Positions 1-12,356 of a stretch of 64,000 nt of DNA are shown here, one piece after another. Position 1 is the first letter of the stretch. Every line of letters starts with the position of its first letter. The position numbers and the translations under genes are program-made. Under the pieces are notes generated by a model. It did not search any database. It saw only the letters and a list, made by a program, of their open reading frames with translations, and was not told the DNA's origin. The stretch is from Agrostemma githago (Eukaryota; Streptophyta; Magnoliopsida; Caryophyllales; Caryophyllaceae), in NCBI GenBank assembly GCA_958450325.1, contig OY288243.1, forward strand, positions 44,780,878 to 44,844,877, in the 5' to 3' direction.

Positions 1-39
1 CTCATTTTGAAGCGATGGAGACCGTCCTTCTCTTAAGAG

Positions 40-549
40 ATGGAGAAACTTGTTGTTGTTCCAACTTGGGTGCTATTCCCTGATCTTGATCCTTACTTAT
101 GGACAGAATCTGTTCTTAGCAAGATGGCTAGTAAGATAGGCAAACCTATGTTTGCTGATTCCACAACTACTTACAAAGAGAGGCTCTCCTTTGCTCGTGT
201 TATGGTGGAAGTTGATGTCTCTAAAGAATTGCCAGATGTTGTGAAGATCAATATTCCCATCATTGGAACATCTATGCAGAATGTTACTTACGAATGGCTT
301 CCTCATTTTTGCCATTCTTGTGGAAAGTTGAGGCATCAGAATAGCTCCTATAACTTGGAGAAGAGGAAGGGTAAGCCGCAGGTTAGATATACACCTGTTA
401 AGAAGGCACTTGTTGTTGCTGGAGCAGATGTTTTGAACAAGGAAGGTGTCGACCCTATCTTGGTCCCTCAGCCAGGTGGAGACTCCAACTTGACTGGTGG
501 TTCAGGTGGAGATGACTCGAACTCCAATCTGACCAAGGCAGGGCTATGA
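40..549 (+). pseudogene. LINE ORF1-like fragment (DUF4283/zinc-knuckle type)
   Basis: The 169-residue frame ends in a proline- and glycine-rich region typical of the nucleic-acid-binding ORF1 of plant LINEs. A zinc knuckle of the kind that follows DUF4283 is visible at about residues 91-107 (C-H-S-C-G-K, then H). The last cysteine of the CX2CX4HX4C pattern is replaced, since the sequence reads S-S-Y-N where relatives have Cys. The start chosen is simply the first ATG in the window and is probably internal. The protein would bind element RNA in a functional copy. Here it is a fragment with a damaged metal site. Confidence 0.6.
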
Positions 550-1248
550 GAAATAATGTTATTCGAGGAAGGAACATCTGGACTATTGAGAAGGCGGATC
601 ACTATGCAGCAACTTTCAACAGTTTGCTTGATATCCGGGATGAAATTCGACAGCAGACTGGTGTTGCAGATGCTGCTGAGGTCCTGTTAAAGATCTGGAC
701 TGTCAACGGTAGATTTGCTATTAATTTAGCATATGATTGGTTCCGGCCTAAGTTTCCTATTGTGCCTTGGATGAAAAGAATGCAGAAGCCGACCATCATT
801 CCTAAGCATAGAGTGTTATTAGTTCTTGCAGGGCAGAGATCTATTGCAACTCAGGATATGTTGAAGAAAAGGTGAATGCAACTGGTGAGCAGGTACAGCC
901 TGTGTTTACAAGCTGAGGAAACGGCTGCACATATATTTTTTTAATTGCAGTTTCTCAAGGCAAGTGTGGCAAAACCTCCTCAATTGGATGCAGATTACGG
1001 GTCGAAGTAACAACCTTCTTACGGAGCTGAATTGGAGCACTCACAGGAGCAAGAATAGACATTGGAAGAACAAATGGTATTGCTGTAGTCTAGCGGCTGC
1101 TGTTTATGGTATTTGGGGAAAAAGAAATGGTAGGATTTTTGATGGGAAGGTCTGCTCAGTGTCGAGTCTTGTTAATAGGGTCAAATTTGATGTGTTTATT
1201 AGATTAAGGAGTCGTGGGCTCGATATCTCTACTAAGCTTCTAAGGTAG
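546..1248 (+). pseudogene. LINE ORF2 C-terminal fragment (zf-RVT region)
   Basis: This is the end of a LINE reverse-transcriptase polyprotein. The first part (to about 875) has the zf-RVT pattern: a tyrosine/tryptophan-rich stretch, then P-K-H-R, L-V-L-A-G-Q and a T-Q-D-M-L tract. A frameshift and stop interrupt it around 870-960. The frame then resumes with the usual LINE terminus, W-Q-N-L-L then W-Y-C-C-S-L-A-A-A-V-Y-G-I-W and R-N-G-R-I-F. Endonuclease and catalytic polymerase motifs are missing. It overlaps the ORF1 remnant by 4 bp because of the internal deletion. Confidence 0.7.
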
Positions 1249-1455
1249 GAGTCGATTGTATGTCATAGTGGAGTGGTGAATTAGATAATTTCTTTATCTA
1301 GTACTGGGTTTACTTTGTAAGAAACCAATCTTATTTTTAATATAAGACGTACCTTTCTTGCAAAAATAAAAAATAAAAAATTAATAATAATAATAGTAAT
1401 TTGCTCTGGTGTTAATGCAAGATCCGTTTATAAAAAAAAAATAATAAAACAAAAG

Positions 1456-1953
1456 TTGGCTGTTTCCGTTCGTGACACTCTTTTGGATATTTGTTTCCGT
1501 TCCGGGGTCTCAGCTGGTAAGGAGATCGATATTGGCTTGATTGATGACCATGACAGATCCTTGCGTCCTGCAGATTTGCTTCTTTATTCGTGGGACAGGG
1601 AGCGTGACGTTTGTGTAGATCTTACCGGGTCTTCTTCTTTGACTCAGTCCGGACTCTCTGATTTCGCGTCAGGCTGTGTTGTGGGCGACGCTCTCGGGGC
1701 TTGGGTATGGATTTTTGCCTTTTTTCTTTTCTTCACCGGAGGAATTGGAGGCGGATGTTATCGGCTTACTCAAGAGGATTCAAAAAATTTCGATAGCACA
1801 GGATGCCGGAGCACGCGCTGCTCCTTTTATTTTTATTAGACTTAGCTTTGCTATAGCTAAGGGGGTGGGGGCCCAGATTGTATCTCGACTATTCACCAAT
1901 TTTTTGTAAACTGCTTTTTTATTAATCAATAAAATTCTCCTTTTAAAAAAAAC
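1456..1953 (+). pseudogene. Frameshifted fragment of a repetitive plant ORF, ending in an A-run
   Basis: Two overlapping frames (1456-1839 and 1676-1909) read as one protein split by a frameshift near 1690. They begin with V-R-D-T-L-L-D-I-C-F-R and end with A-K-G-V-G-A-Q-I-V-S-R. From memory, a very similar protein segment recurs as repetitive, retroelement-associated ORFs in many dicot genomes. I cannot name its function. An AATAAA-like signal near 1928 and an A-run at 1946-1953 suggest retroposition. It is probably another non-LTR element end rather than a host gene. Confidence 0.45.
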
Positions 1954-2067
1954 CACACAAGGTCTAACGTGAAGCTTTGTTCACTTTTTTTTTAATAAAT
2001 AAATAAGGAAAGGGAAAAATGACTAATACTAAAACCAAATTAAGACTAATATCTAACTAAGCATCAT

Positions 2068-2084
2068 CCCCGGCAACAGCGCCA
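2068..2084 (-). other. Primer-binding site, tRNA-Asp type
   Basis: On the plus strand this reads ccccggcaacagcgcca, which matches the 3' end of plant tRNA-Asp except for one base (known from the PBS of Athila-like and other gypsy elements). It sits three bases from the inner end of the LTR at 2088, so the parent element was oriented on the minus strand. Confidence 0.75.
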
Positions 2085-2590
2085 TTTTGACATAAGAATT
2101 TGTCGCGGATCCCCACAATCAAATAAGAACCTAACTCTACTAACTGGGTAGCTAGGGTAAGTCGGGTATCGAATCCACAAAGATGCTGAGCTAAATGAAA
2201 AGTCTCGGTCTAGTTAAAGTTTTAGTCGGAGAAATTTGGTTTGGGTTGAAAACTAGTGAACTAAACTAACAAAAAAGGAAAACGGTACCAAATATAATAA
2301 AAGGAACTATGGTCAAGGTCAACAAGGTAGTCTCAGGGGAGTTGTCGGACTCATAAAATAGTTGATTAAGGTCAGTAATAGGCATAAGATAGGCTCTCTC
2401 GAGTCTCTATCTACCATAGAACGGTCATAGCGGGCTCTCGCTACTTACTAGGTCGACCCACCCCAATGAACGTAACTCTAACCTAAACTTGGCTCTCGAT
2501 CTTTAAGTTCAGGTTACTAGACTGATTAACTAATCTGGCCAGGACAAGCGAATCATACAATTATAACGTTCAAAAAGAGATTACCGACAA

Positions 2591-3084
2591 TCCTCCCTCT
2601 AGTACAAAAATAGAGAGGGCTAGAAATATGATGAGGTGTCAAGCTCTTGTGAAGAGTTTTCCCTCCAAAAACACTCTTACCTCAATATGGAAATAAATCA
2701 ACCATTAACTTCATAATATAATCATAAAATCTAAATTGAAACCAAACTATATGATTATGGAGAATTAGACCAAAAATACTTTAATAAAGAAAACAACTAA
2801 GTAGGAGACTATTAAAAAACGGATATTTATGAATTATGATACATAATTATACAAGTCTCATAAAATATTGGTTTCGTGATATATTTTATTTATTTATTTA
2901 ACTATCATGGGAAAAATTAGGAAAAATATAATCAGCTTTGTAACAAAAATTACTCGCACGAAACTATTATAGATCCACTAGAACAAAAAAATATATTTAT
3001 TTAAGTATATATTAAATGAGATTATGAAAATAAAAAACTAAATAAAAAAATCCTAGATATAAATGCGCGTGAGATCTACACTAG
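2591..3084 (+). mobile_element. Small non-autonomous Helitron (494 bp)
   Basis: The element begins TCCTCCCTCTAGTAC and ends with CTAG. It lies between A (2590) and T (3085), the canonical Helitron A^T target. The 3' hairpin is weak (gcgcgt at 3065-3070). Its start resembles the neighbouring element at 3395 and the 13-kb Helitron terminus (TCC, a TAC/TAG run, then TGTC or ACGTGGC). No coding capacity is seen. Confidence 0.55.
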
Positions 3085-3394
3085 TTAACCAGCAATCAAA
3101 TTAACTCGAGACAAAACCTCAATTAAGACGAACCGAACTCACCCTAACCCTAGAATTGACTACTCTATCATGATTGAAACTAAACTAATGAATCTACCCA
3201 TTAAAATTAAAGATGAATTAAGCATGATTAAAGGATAAACACACAACTTTAATAAAATCAACAACTTAAAAATTGTAAACAATGAACAATAAGTAAGAAA
3301 CAATAAGAGAGAAAAGAGAATAAAATTATACCAAACTGAAATTGGATTCTTGAACTAATATCAAAAATTGGACAACAGAAAAGTATTCAATTAA

Positions 3395-4042
3395 TCCTCT
3401 TTACTACTAAGACAATAGAGGTTGCTTAGGTGGCAGAATGAGATTAAAAGTTTTCCCTCCGAAAAAATTAATTTCTAATTATGGAAACAAATAATTATGA
3501 TACAAATCAACAATTAAATCATATTTATGAAATTTCCATTTATACAAATTAACTTTTATGATAAATCAAAATATAGAAAAAAAATGACCTGAAAATATTT
3601 ATTTAGGTATTATTTGACTTAATTTAATTAAAATAGTAATTAATCAATTATATTAACTAAAAGAGTAAGTTTTCCACTTTATTATCCTCTTTGTTTAATA
3701 TTAATAACATTTATTTTAGGTTTAACACTTTATTACGGTAATATTTTAATTAATTTATTTTTATTATGAATAATATCATTATTTAAAAACATGAAAATAC
3801 ATTCATGTTTATACTTTTGTCAAGGATTATCATTTGTACTACTAAGTTTTAATGTGTAATTACAATCATTAATATACTCCGTATCATTTAACAACAAACT
3901 AATACTCCATATTAAACAAAAGTATATTTTATAATCATTATAAAAAAAACTTTATTATTTAATACGATTATCAAATCAAAATGTCCTCTTATAAATGATG
4001 ATAAGAGGTATATGCCGCACGTTTGTGCGGGTTCTAAACTAG
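3395..4042 (+). mobile_element. Small non-autonomous Helitron (648 bp)
   Basis: It starts TCCTCTTTACTACTAAG after an A and ends CTAG before a T. A perfect hairpin (ccgcac at 4015-4020, loop gttt, gtgcgg at 4025-4030) lies 8 bp before the CTAG, which is the standard Helitron 3' structure. The interior is AT-rich and non-coding. The first ~200 bp resemble sequence at 37873-38110, so the family has at least two members in this window. Confidence 0.75.
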
Positions 4043-4553
4043 TTAGAGAATAAGAATGAGACTTTTTTTTATCTAATGCTACCTCTAAATCTTTAATACT
4101 CCGTCAGACTCCAGAAAGAGCCCCCTAATCTATTGTCTCCCTCATCTATTCGTAGTCCTCCCCCGTTCAATTCGTGGGTGTGTTATTATTTAATGTTGAT
4201 CGTGGGTCTCAAATGGAATCAAGCTCGGGTTCAAGAATCGATCCAAGTTGTTCTTCTTTTGTCCTGTTCAACACTCGTCTTTCGTTTCATTTCCGTTGTC
4301 TTTTGACTAGTCTTTAACCGTCTTTGCTCGGTTATTCCCAAAATGATATCTACAAAATAGAAACGAGACAAAGTAGTACCAAATCCTCGAAAAATAACAA
4401 TTATTACAACAATTATAAGTAAAACAATTAACGGACCCTAATTAACACTTAATAATATATATAATGAGCTATATATAATAGTTATAGAACACAAAACCGA
4501 ACTAAATAACGGGTAAAAATAGGGGTAAATCACTACTAAAATATAACTTATCA

Positions 4554-5127
4554 ATGCACCCATTTTGTTGATTTGTTATTCTGGGTTTTGTTTGAATAAG
4601 TGAAGAATCACTTTACCCAACTTCTATCATTGGTTTTCTTGCTGTTACCGGTATGCTATAAGTTGGGTTAATAAGCATTTCTAAGATTTTGGGTTTGATT
4701 GATTTTTTTTTTTAAAAAAAAGTTGTGGGAGTGAGATTGTTAGTATTTGTTAATTATCTTTTAGAATGAGTTCAGAGATTGAGAAACATCTATCGTTGGA
4801 GGAAAGGAAAGGGATTAAAGGGTAAAATAGGCAAATCACATAAAATGTCAACGATGTTAAGCAAAGTTGTCGACGACGAGAAGTCGAGAAGCGAAAGTGT
4901 AATTGATGTACGCCATATATTACTTGCATATGACTAGGAAATGAGATATGATCTTCTAAGTAACTATAATCAAATAGACCATGTATATATAAATGTATCT
5001 GTTCAATTATCTTAGTTAACCTTGTTTGTCTCTCTTGGCCTTTACACATGTATTCAAATAGATAGAGACTAAAGCACATCATGAATAAATTTCTATATAT
5101 CGCCAGTTATGCATCAAGGAAGATGAA
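4554..5127. other. Non-coding interval, nothing recognised
   Basis: AT-rich sequence between two LTRs. A 110-codon minus frame at 4750-5082 has no recognisable motif and the composition of random ORFs, so I do not call a gene. Confidence 0.5.
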
Positions 5128-5637
5128 TGTAATCCCCTATAAATTCTAGCGTAATACAGTTGCGTAAAACCGTAGAGGTGAGATTGTAACACATTGACAA
5201 ACTATATTTTACTATAAGAAATGGTAATTAAATACAAATGTTACTTTTTATAAAAGAGCTAAAATAAAAATATTTAAAAAGGTCTATACAAATCCATAAA
5301 TATAGATAGAGTATGATTCACGCTACTTGCTAGCTCACATCCAAAACTCATCAGCAAAGATACTCATCATGTTATAAACATAACAGCTACATCCGTAGGG
5401 AGCAACTCAGAGGTTCTCTTAGCCATATTATATCATATGGAAAGTAAAAGCAATAATATATCAAAATAGGTTAAAATGGAAACATTCAAAATGATACAAT
5501 AAAATAAGTTTTCAGCAAAAGATAAAGCGATTGTTGACCTGCAAATTAACATCTATCAATAATATATTCAAAAAAACATCAATCAATAATAATAATAATG
5601 ACGTTACGGAAATCGTTCAATGTATAGGAATAGACTT

Positions 5638-8565
5638 TGTAATCCCCTATAAATTCTAACGCAATACAGTGGCGGAAACACTGTAGATTTGGGACTAAAA
5701 CACACCGATGTTCTATATTTTACAGAAAGAACGGTCAGTCAATACAAATGCCACTTTTTACAAAAGGGTTAAAAATAAAAATTCTCCAAATGGGAATAAG
5801 AATCCATAAATAAACATAAATCAAGCAGAGTAGGATCCACACCACTCGCTAGCTCACACCAAACCCCGGAACTAATAATACATGCCATGTTATAAACATA
5901 ACAGCCACAATTTAGTGGGGAGCAACTCAGGCAGTTCTCTCAGCCATATTACATAATATTAAAGCACAATTACTATTATATCAAAATAGTTGAAAATGGA
6001 AAACATTTAAAATGATACGGTAAAATACTTCAAAATGATTGTCAACCTGCAAATCAATGTCAATCAATAATATTAACGGCGTTATGGATATGAATCAGTG
6101 CGACAGAATAGACTTTCACTAGGAGAACACTAAAAACTAGCTTCGAGAACTTAGTTCAAACAAATCAAACTTCGATCTCTAATCTAGGCAACTCAACCAT
6201 AATAGGACGGCGACTTATAAATGCGAGATCCTAGCTTAAGTAAATATGCACACCCTTCCTGGAACACCAAATGTGCCCAGTTCAACCCGACGGCGTCTTA
6301 CATGCGAGGTACAAGCTTAAGGTCAAAATGAACATACACTCCTGGACAAGAACATGTCCAGTTCAACAACCAATGCATCCCGCTCGGATACACTAGCCTT
6401 ATAGTTGATGGCAAAACGTATACTCTAGACTGTATTACTCTACCCGTACACTTTCCTTATTCCATAACTCCAAAACAAAGTTATTATCGAAATTCAACAA
6501 GATTATAGTTCGTTCTTATAAGAGGAAACTTTACAAAAAATAGAAACTTTCTTAAAATAATTACTTTCTAAAAGTAGGTACTATTATAAATAGAAATCGA
6601 TTAAAATAGGAGTTATATAAAATAGTTAATATTAGGCCTCTAGACGTAAACATTATATTTATTATATAAATGTATAATTCATGATTAAAAGTCAACTAAA
6701 GTCAAAATTATAATTATTTCCAAAAAGATTGAAGTTTAAGTAATTAAAATTATTTAAATAACAAATTGACAGATTTTCCAGATTTGCACTGTCTTACTAT
6801 AAAATTCGTAATTAAATCATTAAAAATCAAAACAGCGTAAGATCAGTGAGGTTAAAAACTTTAGAAACTTAGTTACAACTTTAATTTCAGGAGAAAATCC
6901 AAATTTCTAATAAAACATGGGTATTTATTCGTATGTTTACAAACTGTCAGAACTAGACACCTGATCGTATTTCTTTAATAAAAGACATTTGAAAATTGAT
7001 TTAAAATAAAATCCAATTGGAAACATTAACTAGACCAATTAAGGTTTATGTACGTAAATTAAAAATATTAAAAAAAAAGTGTGTCAAAGGTTTTAAATTA
7101 GTTTTACAACAACTGACAGATTCGCGGACTATTTCGACATCTGTTCGTAAATATTTTATTGGGACCAAAATACTTGAAATTACTTTACGAAAATAAATAG
7201 GCATAAATTAGACTTAAAATAAATAATAGTCTCTTTTCAAAGTTTTCCGAAATAAAGTCTTTAAAATAGATTATTAATTCGCACAAAAATTATATCAGAT
7301 TCCGAAACATGCTGTAACTTTATTAAAAACAATAAAACTTTCAATTTGATAATTCATACTTTAAAAATCACGAAATTTGTTAGATAAATTATTATTATTA
7401 TAGGTATGTTTTATTCTCGGTCTTATAATACTTTTTAATAATTAAAGAATGATTTATTCGCAAATCTCTAAAAAACGATTTAAAATAACGAAACATGTGA
7501 AAATATACGGTTTTAAAGTTTTTGTTATTAAAAACGAGACATACATATATTGTCTAATAAAAATCTAATTTCTATACATGAAACTACAACAATAATATCA
7601 CATAATACCGAGTAACGTGTCAATGTTACCTTAATCGAGATCCGAATCAATTAAATAATCATCTTCGTCGGATCTAGCATGATAGCCAACGAAATAATTA
7701 AACATATGGTATTAAAACTACATTAAGTGAATAGAAAGGAGAAAACGAGATGAAGAACGAATAAGAGTAATTAAATTACCCTCGAGATCGGAAAGAATTA
7801 GAGATGAATTAGGATCGGATTGATGATGAACCAAAAGGAGGAAGTTTAACGTGAAAGAGAAAAGAAGACTTTTGTTATGAATAAAATAGACTAGAATGAA
7901 AGAGAATATATAAAAGAAATTAGAAAGCTAAAAGATAGGAATAATCAAGTCACAAGGACTCTTAACTCAACTAGGAGACGAGATGGTTGAGATGGAAAGA
8001 ACAAGCCACAAATTGATTTGATAAGTTTCCGATTAAAATAAATACGAGGATAAGAATTAAAATAGATAGGATAAAAATAATATGTAGTGTTGATAAAATG
8101 TGTCCGAAAATATTTCTCAGGTCGATAAAAGAAGGTTTGTAAAATAATTTAAGCGTTTACGCAGAAATCAGATTAAAACGCATTAGAAAATAATTATTTA
8201 TGAAATCGCGTAGTAAAATAATTAAATAGCCATTTTTCGAAATAAAATATTTTTGAGCTTGAAATTAATTATAAATGAAATCGAGCAATTTTAGAAAAAT
8301 AAATAGTTCAAACTGGATTTTAAAACTATTATTCAAAGAAAATATGATTTCTCAAAAATAATTAAACATACTTGCGAGAAAAGAATTAAATGGGTTTTCG
8401 AATAAAAATAAAATAATTAAAGTCTTTTTATGAAAATAAATAATTTTAGGCTCGATAATGAAAGAGACCTTGAAATGGGAAAATTTTAATTGACGAAATA
8501 TTACAGAGTTACGATATAATCGTAACGGAACAGATAACAAAGTTAGGAAAATTGTGGGTGTTACA
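5638..8565. mobile_element. Solo LTR (2.9 kb) inserted in an older copy of its own family
   Basis: The segment starts TGTAATCCCC and ends GGGTGTTACA, so TGTAA/TTACA termini are complementary. It is flanked by the 5-bp target repeat gactt (5633-5637 and 8566-8570). There is no internal domain, PBS, polypurine tract or coding frame, as expected for a solo LTR left by recombination between the two LTRs. It is AT-rich, and the only long frame (8352-8540 minus) has no motif. The TGTAACACCC-like right end read on the minus strand suggests minus orientation, but no TATA or PBS settles this. Confidence 0.75.
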
Positions 8566-9065
8566 GACTTTCACTAGGATAATACTTAAACTAGATTCGA
8601 GAACTTGGTAAAAAATATTAGACTTCGGTATCTAAGTAGGAAATTCAACTATAATAGGACTGCGTGCAACGAGGTCCTAGTTTAAGTAGTGTACACCCCT
8701 TCTGTACACCAACGGTTATCTAATTCAACCCGATGACAACTTAATTGCACGATGCAATATCTAAGTTTAAGGTCAAAACGTACACAATCCTGGACGAACT
8801 ACGCCCAGTTCAACGACCAATGCACCCCAATTGGATACACAACTTTATAGTTGATGACAAAACGCATACCCTAGACTGTATTACTTTAAACCTCACACTT
8901 GTCTTTGTATTATAACTCCAAAAATAAGTCATTATTGAAATTTAATTAAGATAATCACTATACACAATATGAAGATAAAGAAATAAACATTTTATGTTAA
9001 AAGAAAACTTTCTATATATAGACACTTAAAATATAAACAAAGTATTTATACAAAGTACGTCAGTT

Positions 9066-11127
9066 TTTTTTTTGGTAAAATGTAAGTGATGTTATATTAA
9101 TTCGTAAACTATCTGTAAGGGTTTGCTAAACGAGTCTACATGGTTGGTGAAGGTTATGCATGTCTATTGAGAGGCTAATAAAATGTGCGGACTGGCTTGC
9201 AAATATGGGAGTGAAACAAAGTGACCAGTTAAGAATCCTAGAGTTTACTGAGACACCGACGCCTTTGGTTAAACTCATGAATCAAAACCTCGCTGGAGTC
9301 CTATGGCCCCAATTTATTCCATCAGCTGTTCATTTCGAACCTAGAAATTAATTGTATTGGGCCTAGCCCTCTTTTTATCACCAAAAAAAATCATAAACTA
9401 TCTGTACATGATTGATAAAACACGGCCTAGATAAGGGTCATAAGCCATGTTCTATCCTGTTGGGTCATATGACCTTTCACCAAGTCCTTTATTCTAACAA
9501 TCATCTCGGATTTAATACGTTGGAACAAAATTGTTGGTCTCATACTCTCATAATGCTGCCCTCCGATCTCCCATGATTCCTTTGCCAACAGATGTATATA
9601 CCTCATCAACACAAACAACCCAACCCAACTCTGCCTGCACACCACGAACTTGTAAAGTACAGCAATCACGCAGCAAGTCTGGTAAAACAATCCCCAACCA
9701 TCCCTGCAGCAGTGTCTTTAGTCTTATATTGAACTCACACTGGTAGAATAGATGCTCTGTAGTCTTTGCAGCAAGTTCACACACACAACATGACTTTCGT
9801 CGTGATATGTCGCCTCTTCTCTAGGTCCTCATCTGTCAGCCCTCGTCCCGCTGGTCGTCGTCCCCAGCCTCTGTCCAGTCGTTGTTCCTGGTTATCTTCC
9901 GCTTCGAATTGGTAGTTTCTTTAACTTCTAGAGGTGATCCCCCTCCCCTCGCCCTCGTACCCCATCTTTAGTAAGTTGTTGTTTTGTCTTGCATGGCTCT
10001 AGCTAAGTGTTCCCCCCTCTACTCGCCCCCACTGTAGCCCTATGTAAGACAGACTAGGATTGGTTTTTCTTAAGGGTCTTTTTGGGTCTAGGGTTGTGAC
10101 TTTCATCTGAGTCCGTTGTTGGTGGTTTGTTAACGATAGTCAATCTTGTCGCTCTCTTCGGGTGAGTTTGGGTCGGGTCTTGTTTCTCTTTCCACTTTTG
10201 TTTTGTTTTGTCTGTCGTGGGCGACGACCGGATTTCATTACATGTGATTTCTGGGATTGCTTGCTTAGTGTGGTCTTCACAGCAACAGAGTGATCGGTGG
10301 TGGTTGATTTTGATTTAGGATGGATTTGATGTAGTGTGGTGGGTTGTGATGGTGGATTCCCTTCCATCATTATGATGCTTCTTAATTGTTTAATGGTGCG
10401 TTTATTATTCACAATAATCTCCGTTAGGAGTCTATGTCGCAGTGATTCTGTCCTTTATGAGGTGAGTTTGGCCCTCGGTCGTTATGGATGTGTTGGTTCA
10501 ACTCTAGAGTGGTGTTGCTCTGTAGGAAGGTTGAGGAGCGGCGTGACCTCCTTATCTTTATCTCAGCCTGCTCTTTGATTTGATGGCCTTTGCTCTAGCC
10601 GTGTTCGACCACCAAAATGCAGGAGTTTTCACTCCGTTGATGACAGGTCTTCAGCACCTGTTATTCACCTTTTCTTTCTACGTCTTTATGACGTAAGTTC
10701 ATTTTGTTTGTGCTAGTCGTTCAATCAGCGGTCTTGTGGAGTCTACGGCTTGGCTGAAGATGCAGTAGATGTTTATGTTCATGATCTTTCTACCGATTTT
10801 CGTCAGCACGTTTTGGTCCTTGGACATCGTGACTTCCTTCTGTTTAGACATTATCTGAGTTCTTTTATGTTTGTGTTGTTTTATGTTATGCTCACACTGC
10901 AGTGGTGACTCTAAACTGGTTGTAGGGTAGTTTGACTCTGTTGGCAAAAAAACAGCAGTCTGTAGTAGAAATGCCCAGCCTATATAACTTACTTTTGGTG
11001 TTCAAAGCACCCCTAACCGCCAAAGTAATGCTTAGGCAGCGGCTTATTACACCAGACCATTGCAGGCCCACTCACTTCTGGTGCCTTACCACGCAAAAAA
11101 TCACACCCTTTGGAAATTGAGTAGTGT
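9066..11127 (-). mobile_element. Minus-strand LINE insertion, rearranged
   Basis: The repeat gtcagtt at 9059-9065 and 11128-11134 flanks the unit, and a T-run at 9064-9073 represents its poly(A) tail on the minus strand. Minus-strand frames at 9427-9784 show the LINE zf-RVT terminus (E-H-L-F-Y-Q-C-E-F, then R-I-K near the end). The remaining ~1.3 kb (9800-11127) is GC-richer but has no intact polymerase. It probably contains 5' UTR/ORF1 sequence joined to the 3' end by deletion. A smaller LINE sits inside at 9118-9393. Confidence 0.6.
9118..9393 (+). mobile_element. 5'-truncated LINE 3' end nested in another LINE
   Basis: A 13-bp target repeat, TAAACTATCTGTA, stands at 9105-9117 and 9394-9406. 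Between the repeats is the C-terminus of a LINE RNase H domain (C-A-D-W-L-A-N-M-G at about residues 8-16 of the 9160-9351 frame), then a 3' UTR and the terminal A-run at 9383-9390. At 276 bp it is strongly 5'-truncated, as is usual for target-primed insertion. Its orientation is opposite to its host LINE. Confidence 0.8.
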
Positions 11128-12356
11128 GTCAGTTATTAAAAAAAAGTTAATTGTACGAAAAACAAGATTTCTTGCAAAATTAACATTTTATTAATATCGT
11201 CGTTATCGTGACTCAATAAATTTCTAAATTCGTTACTCAAAATATAAATCAAATATAATAAGTCAATATATAGTATTTTATAAATATTTAGGAAAATCGA
11301 GTTAAAACGATAAATTTTAGAAAAGACATATTTTAAGAAAATAATATCAAAATGCAATGAGTCAATGGGTTTTATAAATGAAACGCGATTTTACAAAGCT
11401 TTCAAATTATTGCAAATAGATTTTATTAATAAATAATACGGGTTTTACTAAAAAATAATCAATCGTAAACAAATGAGAAATTATTAGTGAAAATAGTCTC
11501 AACCAAAAATGTACTTTAAACAAAAAACGACCATTTTCCCATTTAATAATATAAGTCATAAAACGAAAATTAATTTATTGAACAAGTATAAAAATCTCGA
11601 TCATTATATTAAAATACGATCTTGAGTTAAAATAATAACTTAAAAAATTATGACAAAATTATGAAATTGATACTATTTAGTTATTAGTGTCACGATAACC
11701 AACCAAATATTATAACGATCTTTAATAATAAAATTATTAGCGATTTATAAAACGATATCGAATAGTTATAAAGTATTTATAAGGTGCACGATTTGAAATT
11801 ATATTTGTAGCAAATAATACGTAGCTAAAAATTAGGTAAATTATTTACTACATACTACTGCCCAAACATACGATATAATACTGAGCAACGCCCTAAAGTT
11901 ACCTTTAACCGAAATCCGAATCAATCTACTTCTACCACTTGTATAGTCCAAGCACCAAAAATTCAATAGTAACATCTTTAAGCTTGTAGACACCCGCATT
12001 TTGCCTGCTAGTGTCTATAGCAGCTTCCAAAAAAACACGCGATGATGATCGGACGTAAACGTGATTTAATGCGCTCGAATACGGACTCGGAATCAATAGT
12101 ATCCGGCATGGGCTTTTAGCGGAGTACAAATCTCTTAAAACCGACCTCAAATCCAGGCCCAGTGGGTCGTTTCCAATAAAATGAGACTAATTTGAGCCAA
12201 AACCGACACCGGAACTAAAATCGTCTTTTCACGACCCAGAAACCCAGTCCGAGTCAGAAATCGACTTGTGTGAACCTTCTAGAAACAAGCGCCCATGCAA
12301 CAAATTTAAAATTCAAAAAGTCAACCAATCCCTACAAACACTCACCCGCCTGACCC

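Larger units (their letters stand above)
1..1385 (+). mobile_element. Decayed LINE (non-LTR retrotransposon), internally deleted
   Basis: A LINE ORF1-like zinc-knuckle segment, a reverse-transcriptase C-terminal segment and a 3' tail follow one another on the plus strand. The apurinic endonuclease and the reverse-transcriptase core that should lie between ORF1 and the ORF2 end are absent, so a large internal deletion has joined the two. The 3' end is an A-rich tail near 1363-1395. The 5' end lies outside the window. Neither reading frame could support transposition. Confidence 0.7.
2088..4553 (-). mobile_element. Gypsy-type LTR with two Helitrons nested in it
   Basis: The segment starts TGACATAAG and ends CTTATCA, forming short imperfect terminal inverted repeats, and it abuts a tRNA-Asp-type PBS. 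It is therefore the 5' LTR of a minus-strand gypsy element. Removing the two Helitrons (2591-3084 and 3395-4042) leaves about 1.3 kb. No gag or pol follows the PBS, because the internal region is cut off within a few tens of bases, near 2040. The outer boundary at 4553 is set only by the TCA end and is less certain than the PBS side. Confidence 0.55.
5128..11984. mobile_element. Old LTR split by later insertions (pieces 5128-5637, 8566-9065, 11128-11984)
   Basis: The first piece begins TGTAATCCCC and matches the start of the younger LTR at 5638 over about 500 bp. The sequence after the younger LTR (8566-8960) matches 6111-6510 of that LTR. The last piece (11800-11930) matches about 7570-7690 of it. 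The three pieces are thus one older copy of the same family. It was opened first by the younger LTR (target repeat gactt) and then by a LINE (target repeat gtcagtt). Its right end is lost or obscured at the Retand-like LTR at 11985. Confidence 0.6.

Noticed and set aside
2068..2084. Part of a tRNA-Asp gene
   Set aside because: Only the acceptor-end complement is present, at PBS distance from an LTR.
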